Part shown: one piece after another, positions 1 through 9,008 of the stretch | How the letters are laid out: each line of letters begins with the position of its first letter | How positions within the stretch are numbered: the first letter of the stretch is position 1 | Source of the DNA: JABDIP01 sp965250245 | Lineage (GTDB): Bacteria; Pseudomonadota; Alphaproteobacteria; DSM-16000; Inquilinaceae | Length of the DNA stretch: 64,000 bases | Assembly: GCA_965250245.1 (NCBI GenBank) | Contig: OZ252296.1 | Coordinates: 2,604,001-2,668,000 of the forward strand | Direction: 5' to 3' | The notes under the pieces: generated by a model | The model's database searches: none | Told to the model about the DNA's origin: nothing | The model's input: only the letters and a program-made list of their open reading frames with translations | Translations under genes and position numbers: made by a program

Positions 1-681
1 GACATGCCTGTCGTCGCCCGGGACCGGGATTCCCCAGTCGAGCGTGGCGCGGCTGATCGACAGGTCACGCAGCCCCGATTTCACGAAGCTGACCACCTCG
101 TTGCGCCGGGACGGCGGCAGGATGAAGTCCGGATTGGCGTCGTAGAAGGCCAGCAGCCGATCCTGCCATTCCGACAGCTTGAAGAAGTAGCTCTCCTCCT
201 CGACCCACTCGCATTCATGGCCGCTGGGGGCAATCTTCTTGCCGTCGACCTCGGTCAGCTCGTCCTCGGTGTGGAACGCCTCGTCGCGCACCGAATACCA
301 GCCGGCATACTTGTCCAGGTAGATGTCGCCATTGTCCGCGATCGCCCGCCAGATCGCCTGGGACGCCGTCTTGTGCCGCGCCTCCGTGGTGCGGATGAAA
401 TCGTCGTTGGAGAAGTTCAGCAGCGTGCCCAGATCGCGGAAATTCTGGCTGACCCGGTCGGTGAAGCTCTGCGGGTCGGTGCCGGCCTCCTCGGCCGATC
501 GCTGGATCTTCTGGCCGTGCTCGTCGGTGCCGGTCAGGAAATGCACCGCATAGCCGTCCAGCCGCTTGAACCGGGCCAGCGTGTCGCAGGCCAGCGTCGT
601 GTAGGCATGGCCGATATGCGGCTTGTCGTTGACGTAATAGATCGGGGTCGTGACGTAGTAGGTCTTATCGGCACCGGCCAT
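1..681 (-). CDS. metG: Methionyl-tRNA synthetase, N-terminal part (cut by window edge)
   Basis: This class I aminoacyl-tRNA synthetase charges tRNA-Met with methionine in the cytoplasm. The ATG at 681 opens a frame of 227 codons that runs off the left edge without a stop. The start of the protein reads MAGADKTYYVTTPIYYVN, followed by the class I HIGH signature at residues 23-26. Further on, the GTDEHGQK motif and a WVEEESYFFKLS segment are typical of MetRS. The KMSKS loop and the anticodon-binding domain lie outside the window. holB ends 15 bases upstream on the same strand, so metG probably belongs to the tmk-holB operon, a common alphaproteobacterial order. Confidence 0.95.
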   Translation of the reverse strand, partial: MAGADKTYYVTTPIYYVNDKPHIGHAYTTLACDTLARFKRLDGYAVHFLTGTDEHGQKIQRSAEEAGTDPQSFTDRVSQNFRDLGTLLNFSNDDFIRTTEARHKTASQAIWRAIADNGDIYLDKYAGWYSVRDEAFHTEDELTEVDGKKIAPSGHECEWVEEESYFFKLSEWQDRLLAFYDANPDFILPPSRRNEVVSFVKSGLRDLSISRATLDWGIPVPGDDRHV

Positions 682-696
682 CACACTGCACTCCAG

Positions 697-1785
697 CTAG
701 GCCCGTGCTGCGTCCTCCAGGGCCATGAAGGCCTGTAGAACGACCTGCTTCCTGTCCAGATTGGCGCTATCCGCCCGGGCGAAAAGGCGGTGCGTCTTTT
801 CCCATACCTCAAGCCAGGGTTCAAGGCTGGCCCGGCCGGCCGTCAGCCGCCGGCCGAGCGCGCCGTCGCCGGCCACGATCTCCGGTGGTGCCGTGCCGCG
901 CGCCAGGGCGCCGATCAGCCCCTCCAGCCACGTCTCCAGCAGCCCGGAGACGGTCCGGTAAGCCTGCTCCGCCGCCGGCGCGGCCAGCTTGTCGGCCATG
1001 CGGTGCGCCGCCACCATGTCGAGGTCCGGCAGGGTCTCCAGGAGGTCGATCAGGTTGCGATAGTGGGTCAGCCCGCCCTCCTCCACCAGCGCCAGGGCGC
1101 GTCCCGGGCAGCCGCGGGACAGCCGGGCGGCGGCACGGGCATCCTCTTCCGGCAGGTCCGGTGCCTGACGGGCCAGCAGCGCCATCAGATCGTCCTCGGC
1201 CAGCGGCTGCAGCGTCAGGCTGCGGCAGCGCGACCGGATGGTTGGCAGCAGCGCTCCCGGACGGTTGCAGGCCAGCAGCAGCACGGCCCGGTCCGGCGGC
1301 TCCTCCAGTACCTTCAGCAGGGCGTTGGCGCTGTTGCGGTTCATCCGTTCCGCCTCGTCGACGACGACCACCCGCCAGCCGCCCTCCGCCGGCGTCAGGC
1401 GCAGGAACGGCGCGATCTTGCGGATCTCGTCGACCGGGATCTCCCGCGGCTGCTTGCCCTTGTCGTCCGGCGGCTTGCGTTCGACGGTCAGCAGATCGGC
1501 ATGGCCGGCGGCGGCGACACGGCGGAACACCGGGTCCTCCGGGTCGACATGCAGGCTGTCCTGGACCGCGTCGCCGAACAGCCCGCCGGCGTCCTCCGCG
1601 CCGCCGGAGAGCAGGAACCGTGCGAAGCGGAAGGCCAACGTCGCCTTGCCCAGGCCGGCGGGGCCGCCGATCAGCCAGGCATGCGGCAGGCGGCCGGACC
1701 GGGCGGCGGCCAGCAATGCGGCTTCGGCCGCCGCGTGGCCGATCAGGTCGGGATTGGCGCGGGGTGCGGGGACGGCTGCGCTCAC
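697..1785 (-). CDS. holB: DNA polymerase III delta-prime subunit
   Basis: This is the clamp-loader subunit that helps load the beta sliding clamp onto primed DNA. The protein is 362 residues long and starts with GTG at 1785, which overlaps the tmk stop (GTGA). A Walker A-like GGPAGLGKAT lies near residues 40-49, a VVDEAERMN Walker B-like segment follows, and an SRCRSL sensor motif comes after it, as expected for the AAA+ fold of this family. The C-terminal half (a helical collar domain) is less conserved. The gene sits between tmk and metG. The overlap with tmk suggests translational coupling. Apart from its GTG start, the gene looks ordinary. Confidence 0.93.
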   Translation of the reverse strand: MSAAVPAPRANPDLIGHAAAEAALLAAARSGRLPHAWLIGGPAGLGKATLAFRFARFLLSGGAEDAGGLFGDAVQDSLHVDPEDPVFRRVAAAGHADLLTVERKPPDDKGKQPREIPVDEIRKIAPFLRLTPAEGGWRVVVVDEAERMNRNSANALLKVLEEPPDRAVLLLACNRPGALLPTIRSRCRSLTLQPLAEDDLMALLARQAPDLPEEDARAAARLSRGCPGRALALVEEGGLTHYRNLIDLLETLPDLDMVAAHRMADKLAAPAAEQAYRTVSGLLETWLEGLIGALARGTAPPEIVAGDGALGRRLTAGRASLEPWLEVWEKTHRLFARADSANLDRKQVVLQAFMALEDAARA

Positions 1786-2414
1786 GGGATCGACAGACGG
1801 TGTTTCACGGCCTCCAGAATGGCGGCCGCGACCGCATCTGTCGATCCGGCGGCGTCGACCAGAACGCAGCGATCGGGTTCAGCCTCCGCGATGGCCAGGA
1901 ATCCCTGGCGCAGGCGCTCGTGGAAGCCGGACTCCATGCGCTCGTAGCGGTCCTCGTCGCCGGCCCGGCCATCGGCCCGGCGCAGGCCTGTTTCCACCGG
2001 CAGGTCGAGGATCAGGGTCAGGTCGGGCCCGAAATCGCCCAGGGCATTGGCGTGCAGCCGGTCGATCCAGTCGCGCCCCAACCCGTGGCCATAGCCCTGA
2101 TACGCCATGGTGCTGTCGGCGAAGCGGTCGGAGATCACCCAGTCGCCGCGCACCAGGGCCGGGCGGATGGTGCTGCGCACATGCTCGCGCCGGGCGGCGT
2201 AGTGCAGCAGCGCTTCGGTCTCGGCGTCCCAGCGGTCCGGGTCGCCCTCGACCAGCAGCCGGCGGATCAGCTCGGAGCCCGGCGCGCCGCCCGGCTCGCG
2301 GGTGGTGACCACGGTCAGGCCGAGATCGGTCAGGGATTGTGCAAGCCGCGCGACCTGGGTGCTCTTGCCGGCGCCCTCGCCACCCTCCAGGGTGATCAGC
2401 TTGCCGGCGGTCAC
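1782..2414 (-). CDS. tmk: Thymidylate kinase
   Basis: The enzyme phosphorylates dTMP to dTDP with ATP in the pyrimidine deoxynucleotide pathway. I chose the GTG at 2414, one base downstream of the carboxypeptidase stop, because it gives 210 residues (the usual length) and starts directly before the conserved strand GKLITLEGGEGAGKST, which contains the P-loop. An upstream ATG at 2450 would add 12 unlikely residues inside the previous gene. A DRF motif (ISDRFADS) and a LID region with RAGDEDRYERM are visible. The stop overlaps the holB start by four bases. Confidence 0.94.
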   Translation of the reverse strand: MTAGKLITLEGGEGAGKSTQVARLAQSLTDLGLTVVTTREPGGAPGSELIRRLLVEGDPDRWDAETEALLHYAARREHVRSTIRPALVRGDWVISDRFADSTMAYQGYGHGLGRDWIDRLHANALGDFGPDLTLILDLPVETGLRRADGRAGDEDRYERMESGFHERLRQGFLAIAEAEPDRCVLVDAAGSTDAVAAAILEAVKHRLSIP

Positions 2415-2415
2415 C

Positions 2416-3633
2416 CTATTCGATCCAGCCGAACAGCAGTTGCCCGGCATTGGCGGCGGCGCGGGCGAAGAAGCCCTTCTCCGCCACGTCGCTGCCGGCC
2501 AGCAGCGGCAGTTCCAGGGCCGGCGAGCCCGGTGCCGTGACGATCAGCTTGCCGAGCCGGTCGCCGGCGGCGATCGGCGCCCGCACCGGCTCCTCGACCT
2601 GGGCGACAACGGAGAGATCGCTGCGCAGCGAGCGGCGCAGGGTGACGGTCAGATCGTCGCCCAGGACCAGCGGCACGGTCTCCGCCTGGCCCAGCCAGAC
2701 CTCGGCGGTCTCCACCGTCTCGCCGCTGTCGAACAGGGCCACGTTGTCGAATTCGCGGAAGCCCCAGGATATCAGGCGCGCGCTCTCGTCGGCGCGGGCG
2801 TTGACGCTGCCCAGGCCGTTGACCACCAGCACCAGCCGTCGATCGTTCTGCACCGCCGAGGCGGCCAGCCCGTAGCCGGCGTCCTCGGTATGGCCGGTCT
2901 TCAGACCGTCAGCGCCCATGTTGCGGTAGAGCAGCGGGTTGCGGTTGCCCTGGCGGATCTCGCTGAAGGTGAACTCGGTCTCGGCGAAGTAGTGGTAATA
3001 CTGCGGAAAATCGGTGATCAGCCGCTGCGACAGCACCGCCAGGTCGCGGGCGGTGGAATAGTGGTTCGGGTCTGGCCAGCCGGTGGCATTGGCGAAGTTG
3101 GTGTCTTCCATGCCCAGCGCGCGGGCCCGCTCGGTCATCGCCTGGGCGAAACCCTCCTCGGTGCCGCCGAGCGCCTCGGCGACCACGATCGAGGCGTCAT
3201 TGCCGGACTGCACGACGATGCCGCGGATCAGGTCCTCGACCAGGACCTCGGTGCCGACCTCCACGAACATCTTCGAACCGCCCTTGCGCCAGGCGTATTC
3301 GCTGACCGGCAGGGCCTCGTCGAGGGACAGGCGGCCATCCTCCAACGCCTCGAAGACCATGTAGATCGTCATGATCTTGCTCATGGAGGAGGTCGGCATC
3401 GTCGCGTCGGCGTCCTTCTCCATCAGCACTGAGCCGGTTTCCATGTCCACCAGGATGGCCTGCCGCGCGGTCGTATCCACGGTCGACTGCGCCTTCGCAC
3501 TGGCGGCCAGGGCCGCCAGCAAGGCAAGGCCCAGCAGGGCCGACAGGGTCAGGCGCAGAAACGTATCCGGGACGGGTCGGGTGGCGGTGCGGGCTCGGGC
3601 GCGGGTGGAATGCGGCGTCACGCGAAGGGGCAT
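2416..3633 (-). CDS. D-alanyl-D-alanine carboxypeptidase (PBP5/6-like)
   Basis: This is a penicillin-binding protein of the S11 family that trims the terminal D-Ala from peptidoglycan stem peptides at the periplasmic face of the inner membrane. The 405-residue protein has a long basic N-region, then a hydrophobic signal segment ending in AASAKAQ. The three active-site motifs are visible: SMSK (SxxK), SGN and KTGH (KTG box). A C-terminal beta-rich domain follows, and the extreme C-terminus (GFFARAAANAGQLLFGWIE) is a likely amphipathic membrane anchor. The gene is followed one base later by tmk, and rlpA lies about 100 bases upstream on the same strand. The symbol could be dacA or dacC. I leave it open. 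Confidence 0.93.
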   Translation of the reverse strand: MPLRVTPHSTRARARTATRPVPDTFLRLTLSALLGLALLAALAASAKAQSTVDTTARQAILVDMETGSVLMEKDADATMPTSSMSKIMTIYMVFEALEDGRLSLDEALPVSEYAWRKGGSKMFVEVGTEVLVEDLIRGIVVQSGNDASIVVAEALGGTEEGFAQAMTERARALGMEDTNFANATGWPDPNHYSTARDLAVLSQRLITDFPQYYHYFAETEFTFSEIRQGNRNPLLYRNMGADGLKTGHTEDAGYGLAASAVQNDRRLVLVVNGLGSVNARADESARLISWGFREFDNVALFDSGETVETAEVWLGQAETVPLVLGDDLTVTLRRSLRSDLSVVAQVEEPVRAPIAAGDRLGKLIVTAPGSPALELPLLAGSDVAEKGFFARAAANAGQLLFGWIE

Positions 3634-3735
3634 ATCGGCCTGGGTCTCCGTTCAGGCATGTGCGGCGGAGGCGAAGCTACACCCCGCGCGGTGGCGAAAA
3701 TTTGGCGTGCACAGGCGGCCCCGGCGGGGCCGGGC

Positions 3736-4686
3736 TCACCGTGAGACGATGCGGGCGTCGGACTGGCCGCGATCGATGACACCGGCCAGCACCTCGTCGG
3801 CGAGGGCGGCGGATTCGATCGGGCCGAGCTGGACGAGATAGAGGGTCGTGCCGTCGTTGCGGGTCAGCGGCGCGATGGTGGTGTTGGCCAGCGGCGCCAG
3901 CCGGTCGCGGAGCCGCGTGGCGTTGTCGTAGACCGAGAAGGCGCCGGCCTGGACGAAATAACCCCGCTGCTGGGGCGCCGGCTCTGGCGCTGCCGCGGCC
4001 GGCGCAGCGGCGGCCGGTGGCTCGGCGGCGGGCCGCTGCGTCGGGATCGGTGCTGGAACCGGAGCCGCCGCGACGGTCGCCGGGCTGGCAAGGGACGCGA
4101 CCTGGACATCCTCGCGCGGACGGGCGGCCACGACCGGGCCGGCATCGCCGCCGCGCGCCTGCACGGCGATGGCGTAGCTCTCGTCGGTCAGCACCTGGAC
4201 GCGCACCTGCGCGGTCCCCTGCTCCCGGAACCCCAGCAGTTCGGCCGCCCGCATCGACACATCGATGATGCGCCCCTGGGCGAACGGGCCGCGGTCGTTG
4301 ACCCGGACGACGACGGAGCGGCCGTTCTCCAGGTTCAGCACCCGCACCAGGCTTGGCATCTGCAGGGTCGGATGGGCGGCGGTCAGCGCGTTCTGGTCGT
4401 AGATCTCGCCATTGGCGGTCAGCTTGCCGTCGAAGCCGGGCCCGTACCAGGAGGCGACGCCGACCGCGTCATAGGTGAAGCTCTCTTCCGGGTGGTACCA
4501 CACGCCGTTGATCTGGTACGGCGAGCCGACCTTGTAGACCCCCTCGCCCTGCGGCCGGCTGACCGCCGCGATGTGGCTGGCCAGCTCGACGCTGCTGCAG
4601 GCCGCGAGCGTCAACAGGGCGATCGCCGCGCCGACCTGTGCGGCGGCCCGGCTGCGTCCCTTCGGCAGGCGGCTCAGAACGTGCAT
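3736..4686 (-). CDS. rlpA: RlpA-type septal lytic transglycosylase with SPOR domain
   Basis: RlpA cleaves denuded (peptide-free) glycan strands and localises to division sites through its SPOR domain. I start at the ATG at 4686, overlapping the end of mltB by 13 bases, because it opens directly into a signal peptide with a lipobox (LLTLAACSS). That gives 316 residues. The double-psi beta-barrel follows: VGVASWYGPGFDGKLTANGE, then RVNDRGPFAQGRIIDVS, with the conserved Asp of the ND(R)G motif. A proline/alanine-rich linker leads to a C-terminal SPOR domain (GYFVQAGAFSVYDNATRLRD). The gene lies between mltB and a D,D-carboxypeptidase, so three wall-remodelling enzymes are clustered here. Confidence 0.93.
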   Translation of the reverse strand: MHVLSRLPKGRSRAAAQVGAAIALLTLAACSSVELASHIAAVSRPQGEGVYKVGSPYQINGVWYHPEESFTYDAVGVASWYGPGFDGKLTANGEIYDQNALTAAHPTLQMPSLVRVLNLENGRSVVVRVNDRGPFAQGRIIDVSMRAAELLGFREQGTAQVRVQVLTDESYAIAVQARGGDAGPVVAARPREDVQVASLASPATVAAAPVPAPIPTQRPAAEPPAAAAPAAAAPEPAPQQRGYFVQAGAFSVYDNATRLRDRLAPLANTTIAPLTRNDGTTLYLVQLGPIESAALADEVLAGVIDRGQSDARIVSR

Positions 4687-5684
4687 CCGTAGCCTCCGGG
4701 GCCGTCCTGGCAGCCGCCGATGCGGTCGGCCAGGATGCCGACCGTGGTGGCGAAATAGGTCGAGCGGTTCCAGTTCATCAGCGCGCGGTAGTTCTGATAG
4801 ACCAGATAGGCCGATCCGCGCGGCCCGTCGGGCAGCACCAGCGAGGCACTGACATCGGCCCTCGGCAGATCGCGCCCGTCCGGCCGGCGAATCCCGAGCG
4901 CCTGCCATTCGCCGAGGCTGAGTCGCGAGCCGAGACCGGCGAGTTCTGCGTCGAAGCCGTCCGGCAGTCGCACCTGCCGGCCCCAGGTGACCCCGTCGTT
5001 CCAGCCCGCCTTGGCGAGGAAATTGGCGGCCGAGGCGAAGACGTCGGCGCGGGTGGTCCAGATGTCGCGGCGGCCGTCGCCGTCATGATCCACCGCCAGG
5101 CTGAGGAAGTTGGACGGCATGAACTGGCTCTGCCCCATGGCGCCGGCCCAGGAGCCCTTCATGTCGGCGATGGCGATATGGCCCTCGTCGAGGATCCGCA
5201 GGGCGTTGAGCAGCTCGCGCCGGAAATAGTCGCTGCGCCGGCCGTCATAGGCCAGGGTCGCCAGTGCCTCGATAACCGGATAGCCGCCGGTATAGCTGCC
5301 ATAGCTGGTTTCCATGCCCCACAGCGCGACGATGAAGCGCGGTTGAACACCGTAGGCAGCGCCGATCTCGGCCAGCAGCTCGCGGTTCTCCTCCAGCAAG
5401 CGGCGGCCGCGCTCGATCCGCGAATCCGGGGTCTGGCGCTGCAGGTATTCGGCGAAGGTGAGACGGCCTTCCGGCTGGCGCCGGTCGAGCTCGATGACCC
5501 GCGGGATGGGGCTGATTCCGGTCAGCGCGCTGTCCAGGGTCGCATCGCTCACCCCCATGGCGCGGGCGTCGGCGCGCACCGCGTCCAGCCACTGATCGAA
5601 GGATTGCTGCGCCAGCGCCGGCGCCGCCAGCAGCCACGCCACCATCGCGACCATGCCGAGAGGCACCGCCCGAAACCGCATCAT
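4674..5684 (-). CDS. mltB: Lytic murein transglycosylase B family
   Basis: This enzyme cleaves the glycan backbone of peptidoglycan to give 1,6-anhydro ends in the periplasm. Two adjacent ATG codons (5684 and 5681) follow an AGGGGA Shine-Dalgarno, and the second has the better spacing. The N-terminus is a cleavable signal peptide ending LAAPALAQ. The family signature around the catalytic glutamate is WGMETSYGSYTGGYPVIEAL. GSWAGAMGQSQFMPSNFL and the Asp-rich DHDGDGRRDIW segment are also typical of the SltB/MltB fold. The mature protein has about 315 residues. No lipobox is visible, so it is probably soluble in the periplasm. It overlaps rlpA. Confidence 0.92.
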   Translation of the reverse strand: MMRFRAVPLGMVAMVAWLLAAPALAQQSFDQWLDAVRADARAMGVSDATLDSALTGISPIPRVIELDRRQPEGRLTFAEYLQRQTPDSRIERGRRLLEENRELLAEIGAAYGVQPRFIVALWGMETSYGSYTGGYPVIEALATLAYDGRRSDYFRRELLNALRILDEGHIAIADMKGSWAGAMGQSQFMPSNFLSLAVDHDGDGRRDIWTTRADVFASAANFLAKAGWNDGVTWGRQVRLPDGFDAELAGLGSRLSLGEWQALGIRRPDGRDLPRADVSASLVLPDGPRGSAYLVYQNYRALMNWNRSTYFATTVGILADRIGGCQDGPGGYGCTF

Positions 5685-5782
5685 TCCCCTAGTCTCCACA
5701 CGCCGGCCAGCAACAACATCTTGTGCCATACGGCCAGCCAGGCTTCAACACATTGCTGGCGGGCCGGACCGGGATTCGACGC

Positions 5783-8125
5783 CTAGAACGTCAGGCGATA
5801 GCGCACGCCGGCTGAGAATTCCGGATCGGCGTCCTGGACATGGTCCGGCTCGAACCGGGTGACGAAGCTGAAATCAAGCTGCTCGAAGTCGCTCAGGCTG
5901 AAGCCGTAGGTCACCTCGGCATCGGTCTCCCGGCCGCTGGGCGACAGGCCGACCGTCTCCTCGGCGAAGTTGACCGCGCCCTCCAGGGTCCGCGATTCCG
6001 GCGCGGTGACCGTCGCCGTGCCGTCGGTGACCCGCAGCGGCTGCATCACCGCGATCGACAGCCGGTCGTCGCCGGTAAACAGGTCGCGGGCGGCCAGGCC
6101 GAGGCTCATGGCCTCGCTGCGCACGCCGTCAAAGCCGCCGATCAGATCGGTGGACAGCGATCCGGCGTCGCTCTCGCCGGTGGTGTAGCTGCCGAACAGG
6201 TCGATCGTGTCGGTCAGCGGCACCACGCCGAAGGCGCTGACGAAATCGGTGGTCGCGGAGCCGCCCAGCGAGAACCCGCCATCGCCACCGGCCTGCAGAA
6301 GCCCATCCTCCTCCACCAGCCGGCCGACCTGGACGCCGAGCCGCCATCCGGAGTCCCACAGATGGCTCATCTCGGCCACATAGACCGACGCGTCCCCGGT
6401 GGCGTCCTGCAGGTCCTGGCCGACCGCCGCCTCGTTGAGGCCGACACCGAGTCGGAGCTGCAGCCCGTCGCCCAGCGCCGTCGACACGGTGGCGTTGCCG
6501 CCGGTGTCGGCCATGCCGACGAAGGCGGTGTCGTTGGCGGAGAGCAGGCCGCCGCCGATCGGCACGCCGGCGCCATGCAGGCCGAACTGCCCGCCGGCGC
6601 CCTGCCCCTGCGCGACGGTGACGTCGGTCTCCTCGGTCAGCCGGTGCCGCAGGCTGAAGCTGGCATCGGACGGATCCTCGTCCAATGCGGCGCCGAGCCA
6701 GCGCGACGGCTGTTTCTCGGTGTCGCTGGTGCGGATCCGCAATTCGGTCGTCGGCGTCAGCGTGGTCGCGTAGCGCTCGCCATCGGTGCCGGCGGTCAGG
6801 AAGGCCTCGATGTCGGGGCCGGTGGCGGCCACGGTAATGGAGCCGGTCAGGTCGATGGCGTAGTCGCGGCCATAGCCGTCCAGGAACATGGCGTTGGCCA
6901 GCACGCTGGAGCCACTGAGCGCGTCGCCGAAGGCGGCGCCAAGCTGCAGCACGGTGGCGTTGGGATCAGACCCGCCGCCATCGACCGAACTGGTGGACGG
7001 CAGCGACGTCGTGCCGAGCGGCGCCGCCGCGGCCGTGAGGTTCATCAGGCCGCGGCCATAGATCGGGTCGGTGCCCGGGGCGCCCAGATCGGTGGCGCTG
7101 ACCAGCAGGATATCGACGATCTGGGTCGCGGTGAGCGCCGGAAAACGCTCCTTCAGCAGCGCCGCGGCGCCGGCGATCATCGGGGCGGCGAACGATGTGC
7201 CGCTGGTCACGGTGTATCCGCCGCCGATAGCGGTGGTAACCAGGTTCACGCCCGGCGCCATGAGGTAGTAATCCTGCGCCACGCCGGCCCGGTTGCTGAA
7301 GAAGGCGATGTCGCCGGTGCCGGTATCGTAGGCCCCGGCGGCGATCATCGGCCCCTGGAGCAACGGCTCGCTCGCCACAAGGGCGGCGGGGTTGATCGGA
7401 TTGACGGCCTGAACCGGGTCGTTGTCGAACTCGTTGCCGGCGGCCGCCACGATCACCGCACCGTTGTTGGCGGCGTTCACCAGGGCGTTGCGGAACGCCG
7501 ACGCGGTCGCCCCGAACGAGCCCAGGCTGAGATTGATGACGTCGGCGCCCTCGAGGGACGCCAGATTGACCGCCGCCGCCAGCTCGGACTGGCCGTACAG
7601 GCAGGCCGCCGGGCATGTGCCCGGAATGTCGGTGCGCAGGGCCAGGATGGTCGAATTGAAGGCGATGCCATGCATGCCGACGCCGTCCCGCGCCGCGCCG
7701 ACGACGCCGGCGACGGCGGTACCGTGCCCGCCGATGTCGTTCAACGAGCCGCCGACCATGCTGCGGCTGCTGGGGTGGATGGCGCCGGCGAATTCCGGAT
7801 GGTCGATGTCGATGCCGGAATCGATCACCGCGACGGTGACTCCAGACCCGGTGTACCCGTTGGGATTGCTGCCGCCGTTGTAGTACGTGCTGGCGCCGAC
7901 CGTGGAGAGGCCGCCCATCAGCTGGTATTCCGGGTCGCCCTCATAGGTCGCGATCGTCTCGCCGCCACCGCCGGTCCGAAAGCCGCTGCCACCGCCGAAA
8001 CCGCCGCCGAAGCTGCCGAACCCGCCATCGCCGCTTCCCAGGCAGGCCGACAGTGCCAGCGTGCCGACCAGGGCGGTGGTGGTTTGGGTGAAGCGGCGGA
8101 GATTGGTAACCGGATTGCGCGTCAT
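5783..8125 (-). CDS. Subtilisin-like (S8) serine protease autotransporter
   Basis: This is a type V secreted protease. The ATG at 8125 is the first start leading straight into the export signal; upstream codons of the same frame look like non-coding sequence. The N-terminus TTALVGTLALSAC resembles a lipobox and is followed by a run very rich in glycine (residues about 30-55). The S8 catalytic triad is visible as VAVIDSGIDIDHPEF (Asp), GGHGTAVAGVVGA (His) and TVTSGTSFAAPMIAGAA (Ser). The last third (about 280 residues) is beta-strand rich and ends in ...GVRYRLTF, with a terminal Phe as in outer-membrane beta-barrels. The protein has 780 residues. A surface protease, possibly lipid-anchored before translocation, is the best call. 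The substrate is unknown. Confidence 0.9.
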   Translation of the reverse strand: MTRNPVTNLRRFTQTTTALVGTLALSACLGSGDGGFGSFGGGFGGGSGFRTGGGGETIATYEGDPEYQLMGGLSTVGASTYYNGGSNPNGYTGSGVTVAVIDSGIDIDHPEFAGAIHPSSRSMVGGSLNDIGGHGTAVAGVVGAARDGVGMHGIAFNSTILALRTDIPGTCPAACLYGQSELAAAVNLASLEGADVINLSLGSFGATASAFRNALVNAANNGAVIVAAAGNEFDNDPVQAVNPINPAALVASEPLLQGPMIAAGAYDTGTGDIAFFSNRAGVAQDYYLMAPGVNLVTTAIGGGYTVTSGTSFAAPMIAGAAALLKERFPALTATQIVDILLVSATDLGAPGTDPIYGRGLMNLTAAAAPLGTTSLPSTSSVDGGGSDPNATVLQLGAAFGDALSGSSVLANAMFLDGYGRDYAIDLTGSITVAATGPDIEAFLTAGTDGERYATTLTPTTELRIRTSDTEKQPSRWLGAALDEDPSDASFSLRHRLTEETDVTVAQGQGAGGQFGLHGAGVPIGGGLLSANDTAFVGMADTGGNATVSTALGDGLQLRLGVGLNEAAVGQDLQDATGDASVYVAEMSHLWDSGWRLGVQVGRLVEEDGLLQAGGDGGFSLGGSATTDFVSAFGVVPLTDTIDLFGSYTTGESDAGSLSTDLIGGFDGVRSEAMSLGLAARDLFTGDDRLSIAVMQPLRVTDGTATVTAPESRTLEGAVNFAEETVGLSPSGRETDAEVTYGFSLSDFEQLDFSFVTRFEPDHVQDADPEFSAGVRYRLTF

Positions 8126-8618
8126 CTCGGGCCCGTCGGAACATGCAGTGCCGGTTCGCCGGCAGGTGGAAACTCGGGCGCAATGGTGCGACCAACAGGG
8201 TTGACGGGGCGTTAAGCAGGAAGCGATTGGCGGGCGTTCGCGCCGGCTCGGCGTGCGGTCGCTCCGTATCGGTTGTCGACCGTTCAAACATTCTCATACA
8301 ATTCTCGAAAAATTTGGCTCTGCCCTGAAGAAGACAGGCGGCAATGTCACGGCACTGTCGGATCAAAAACCCAATAAAACAGCGGCAAATCGCGTCTCAT
8401 ATTAACCATTTAACGGAATATTTACCGTAATCAGTCGTGCCATATCACAGTTTTGACACAACATGTCCGAGTAGCGGCTCTGTAGTCTTAATGCCAGTTG
8501 AATTGATCATTTGCCAGCGTGCTTGTTCGCTTCCGGTAACAAGCCAATGGGCGGGAATGATCAAGGGTATGACCGGCGGCGTCGCGGAGAGGCCGCCATA
8601 GGATCAGGGGCCAATACA
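8126..8618. other. Intergenic region, AT-richer, divergent promoters likely
   Basis: About 490 bases separate the autotransporter from the small membrane protein on the opposite strand. The part from about 8290 to 8520 is clearly richer in A and T than its surroundings, and probably contains promoters for both directions. I could not fix a convincing -35/-10 pair. A TTGACA occurs at about 8453 without a correctly spaced -10 box. No further coding region is supported. Confidence 0.4.
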
Positions 8619-8798
8619 ATGAGAAGTCTTCCTTGGGGTTCGATTTCGGTGGCTTACATGTTCGGCCTGTTCGTGACCTTCCTGCAGGCCGCGCCGGATG
8701 CATTCGACCGGTGCTACCAGTTCAGCTACTGCACCTCGCTGGTGATGGAAAACGTCGCCTGGTCGCTGGTGTGGCCGGCCTACTGGCTGATGAGCTGA
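8619..8798 (+). CDS. Small predicted membrane protein, unknown function
   Basis: This 59-residue protein starts with ATG at 8619 (MRSLPWGSISVAYMFGLFVT). Two hydrophobic segments, about residues 9-22 and 42-58, are separated by a short loop holding two cysteines (DRCYQFSYC). Both ends are rich in Trp and Tyr. A weak Shine-Dalgarno-like GGATCAGGGG lies about 9 bases upstream. An AT-rich region lies upstream and a pair of strong hairpins downstream, consistent with a stand-alone transcription unit. I do not recognise a family. Codon usage and hydrophobicity make it more likely real than chance, but a non-coding alternative cannot be excluded. Confidence 0.5.
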   Translation: MRSLPWGSISVAYMFGLFVTFLQAAPDAFDRCYQFSYCTSLVMENVAWSLVWPAYWLMS

Positions 8799-8835
8799 GG
8801 CCGCACGAACCCGACCCGATCCTGAAAATTCCCCA

Positions 8836-8893
8836 CGCGGCGCGCCCCACCGCGCCGCGTCTGCCGGCCCGGCATTCCATGTCTGCCGGGCCA
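8836..8893 (+). terminator. Two consecutive GC-rich hairpins downstream of the small membrane gene
   Basis: The first hairpin has a perfect 10-bp stem (ACGCGGCGCG, loop CCCCAC, 8836-8861). The second has a perfect 9-bp stem (GGCCCGGCA, loop of 9, 8867-8893). Neither is followed by a long T run, so these are terminator-like rather than classical intrinsic terminators. Confidence 0.4.
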
Positions 8894-9008
8894 GCCGCCC
8901 CCGACCGCCGGTGCCCCTGCCGGCGCGGGTGGCTCCCCCGCCAAGCCGATCACACACGCTTCCTGACCGCAGCGCCCGGCGCACCGTCCTGGCGGCGATG
9001 ACCCGCGC

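Noticed and set aside
5840..8215. Open frame of 791 codons on the plus strand
   Set aside because: It lies wholly opposite the autotransporter gene, is rich in Gly, Arg and Ala in the pattern of an antisense frame of GC-rich DNA, and has no motif or ribosome binding site.
8452..8490. TTGACA box as promoter of the small membrane gene
   Set aside because: No -10 box at 16-19 bases was found; the nearest TAGTCT is 24 bases away.
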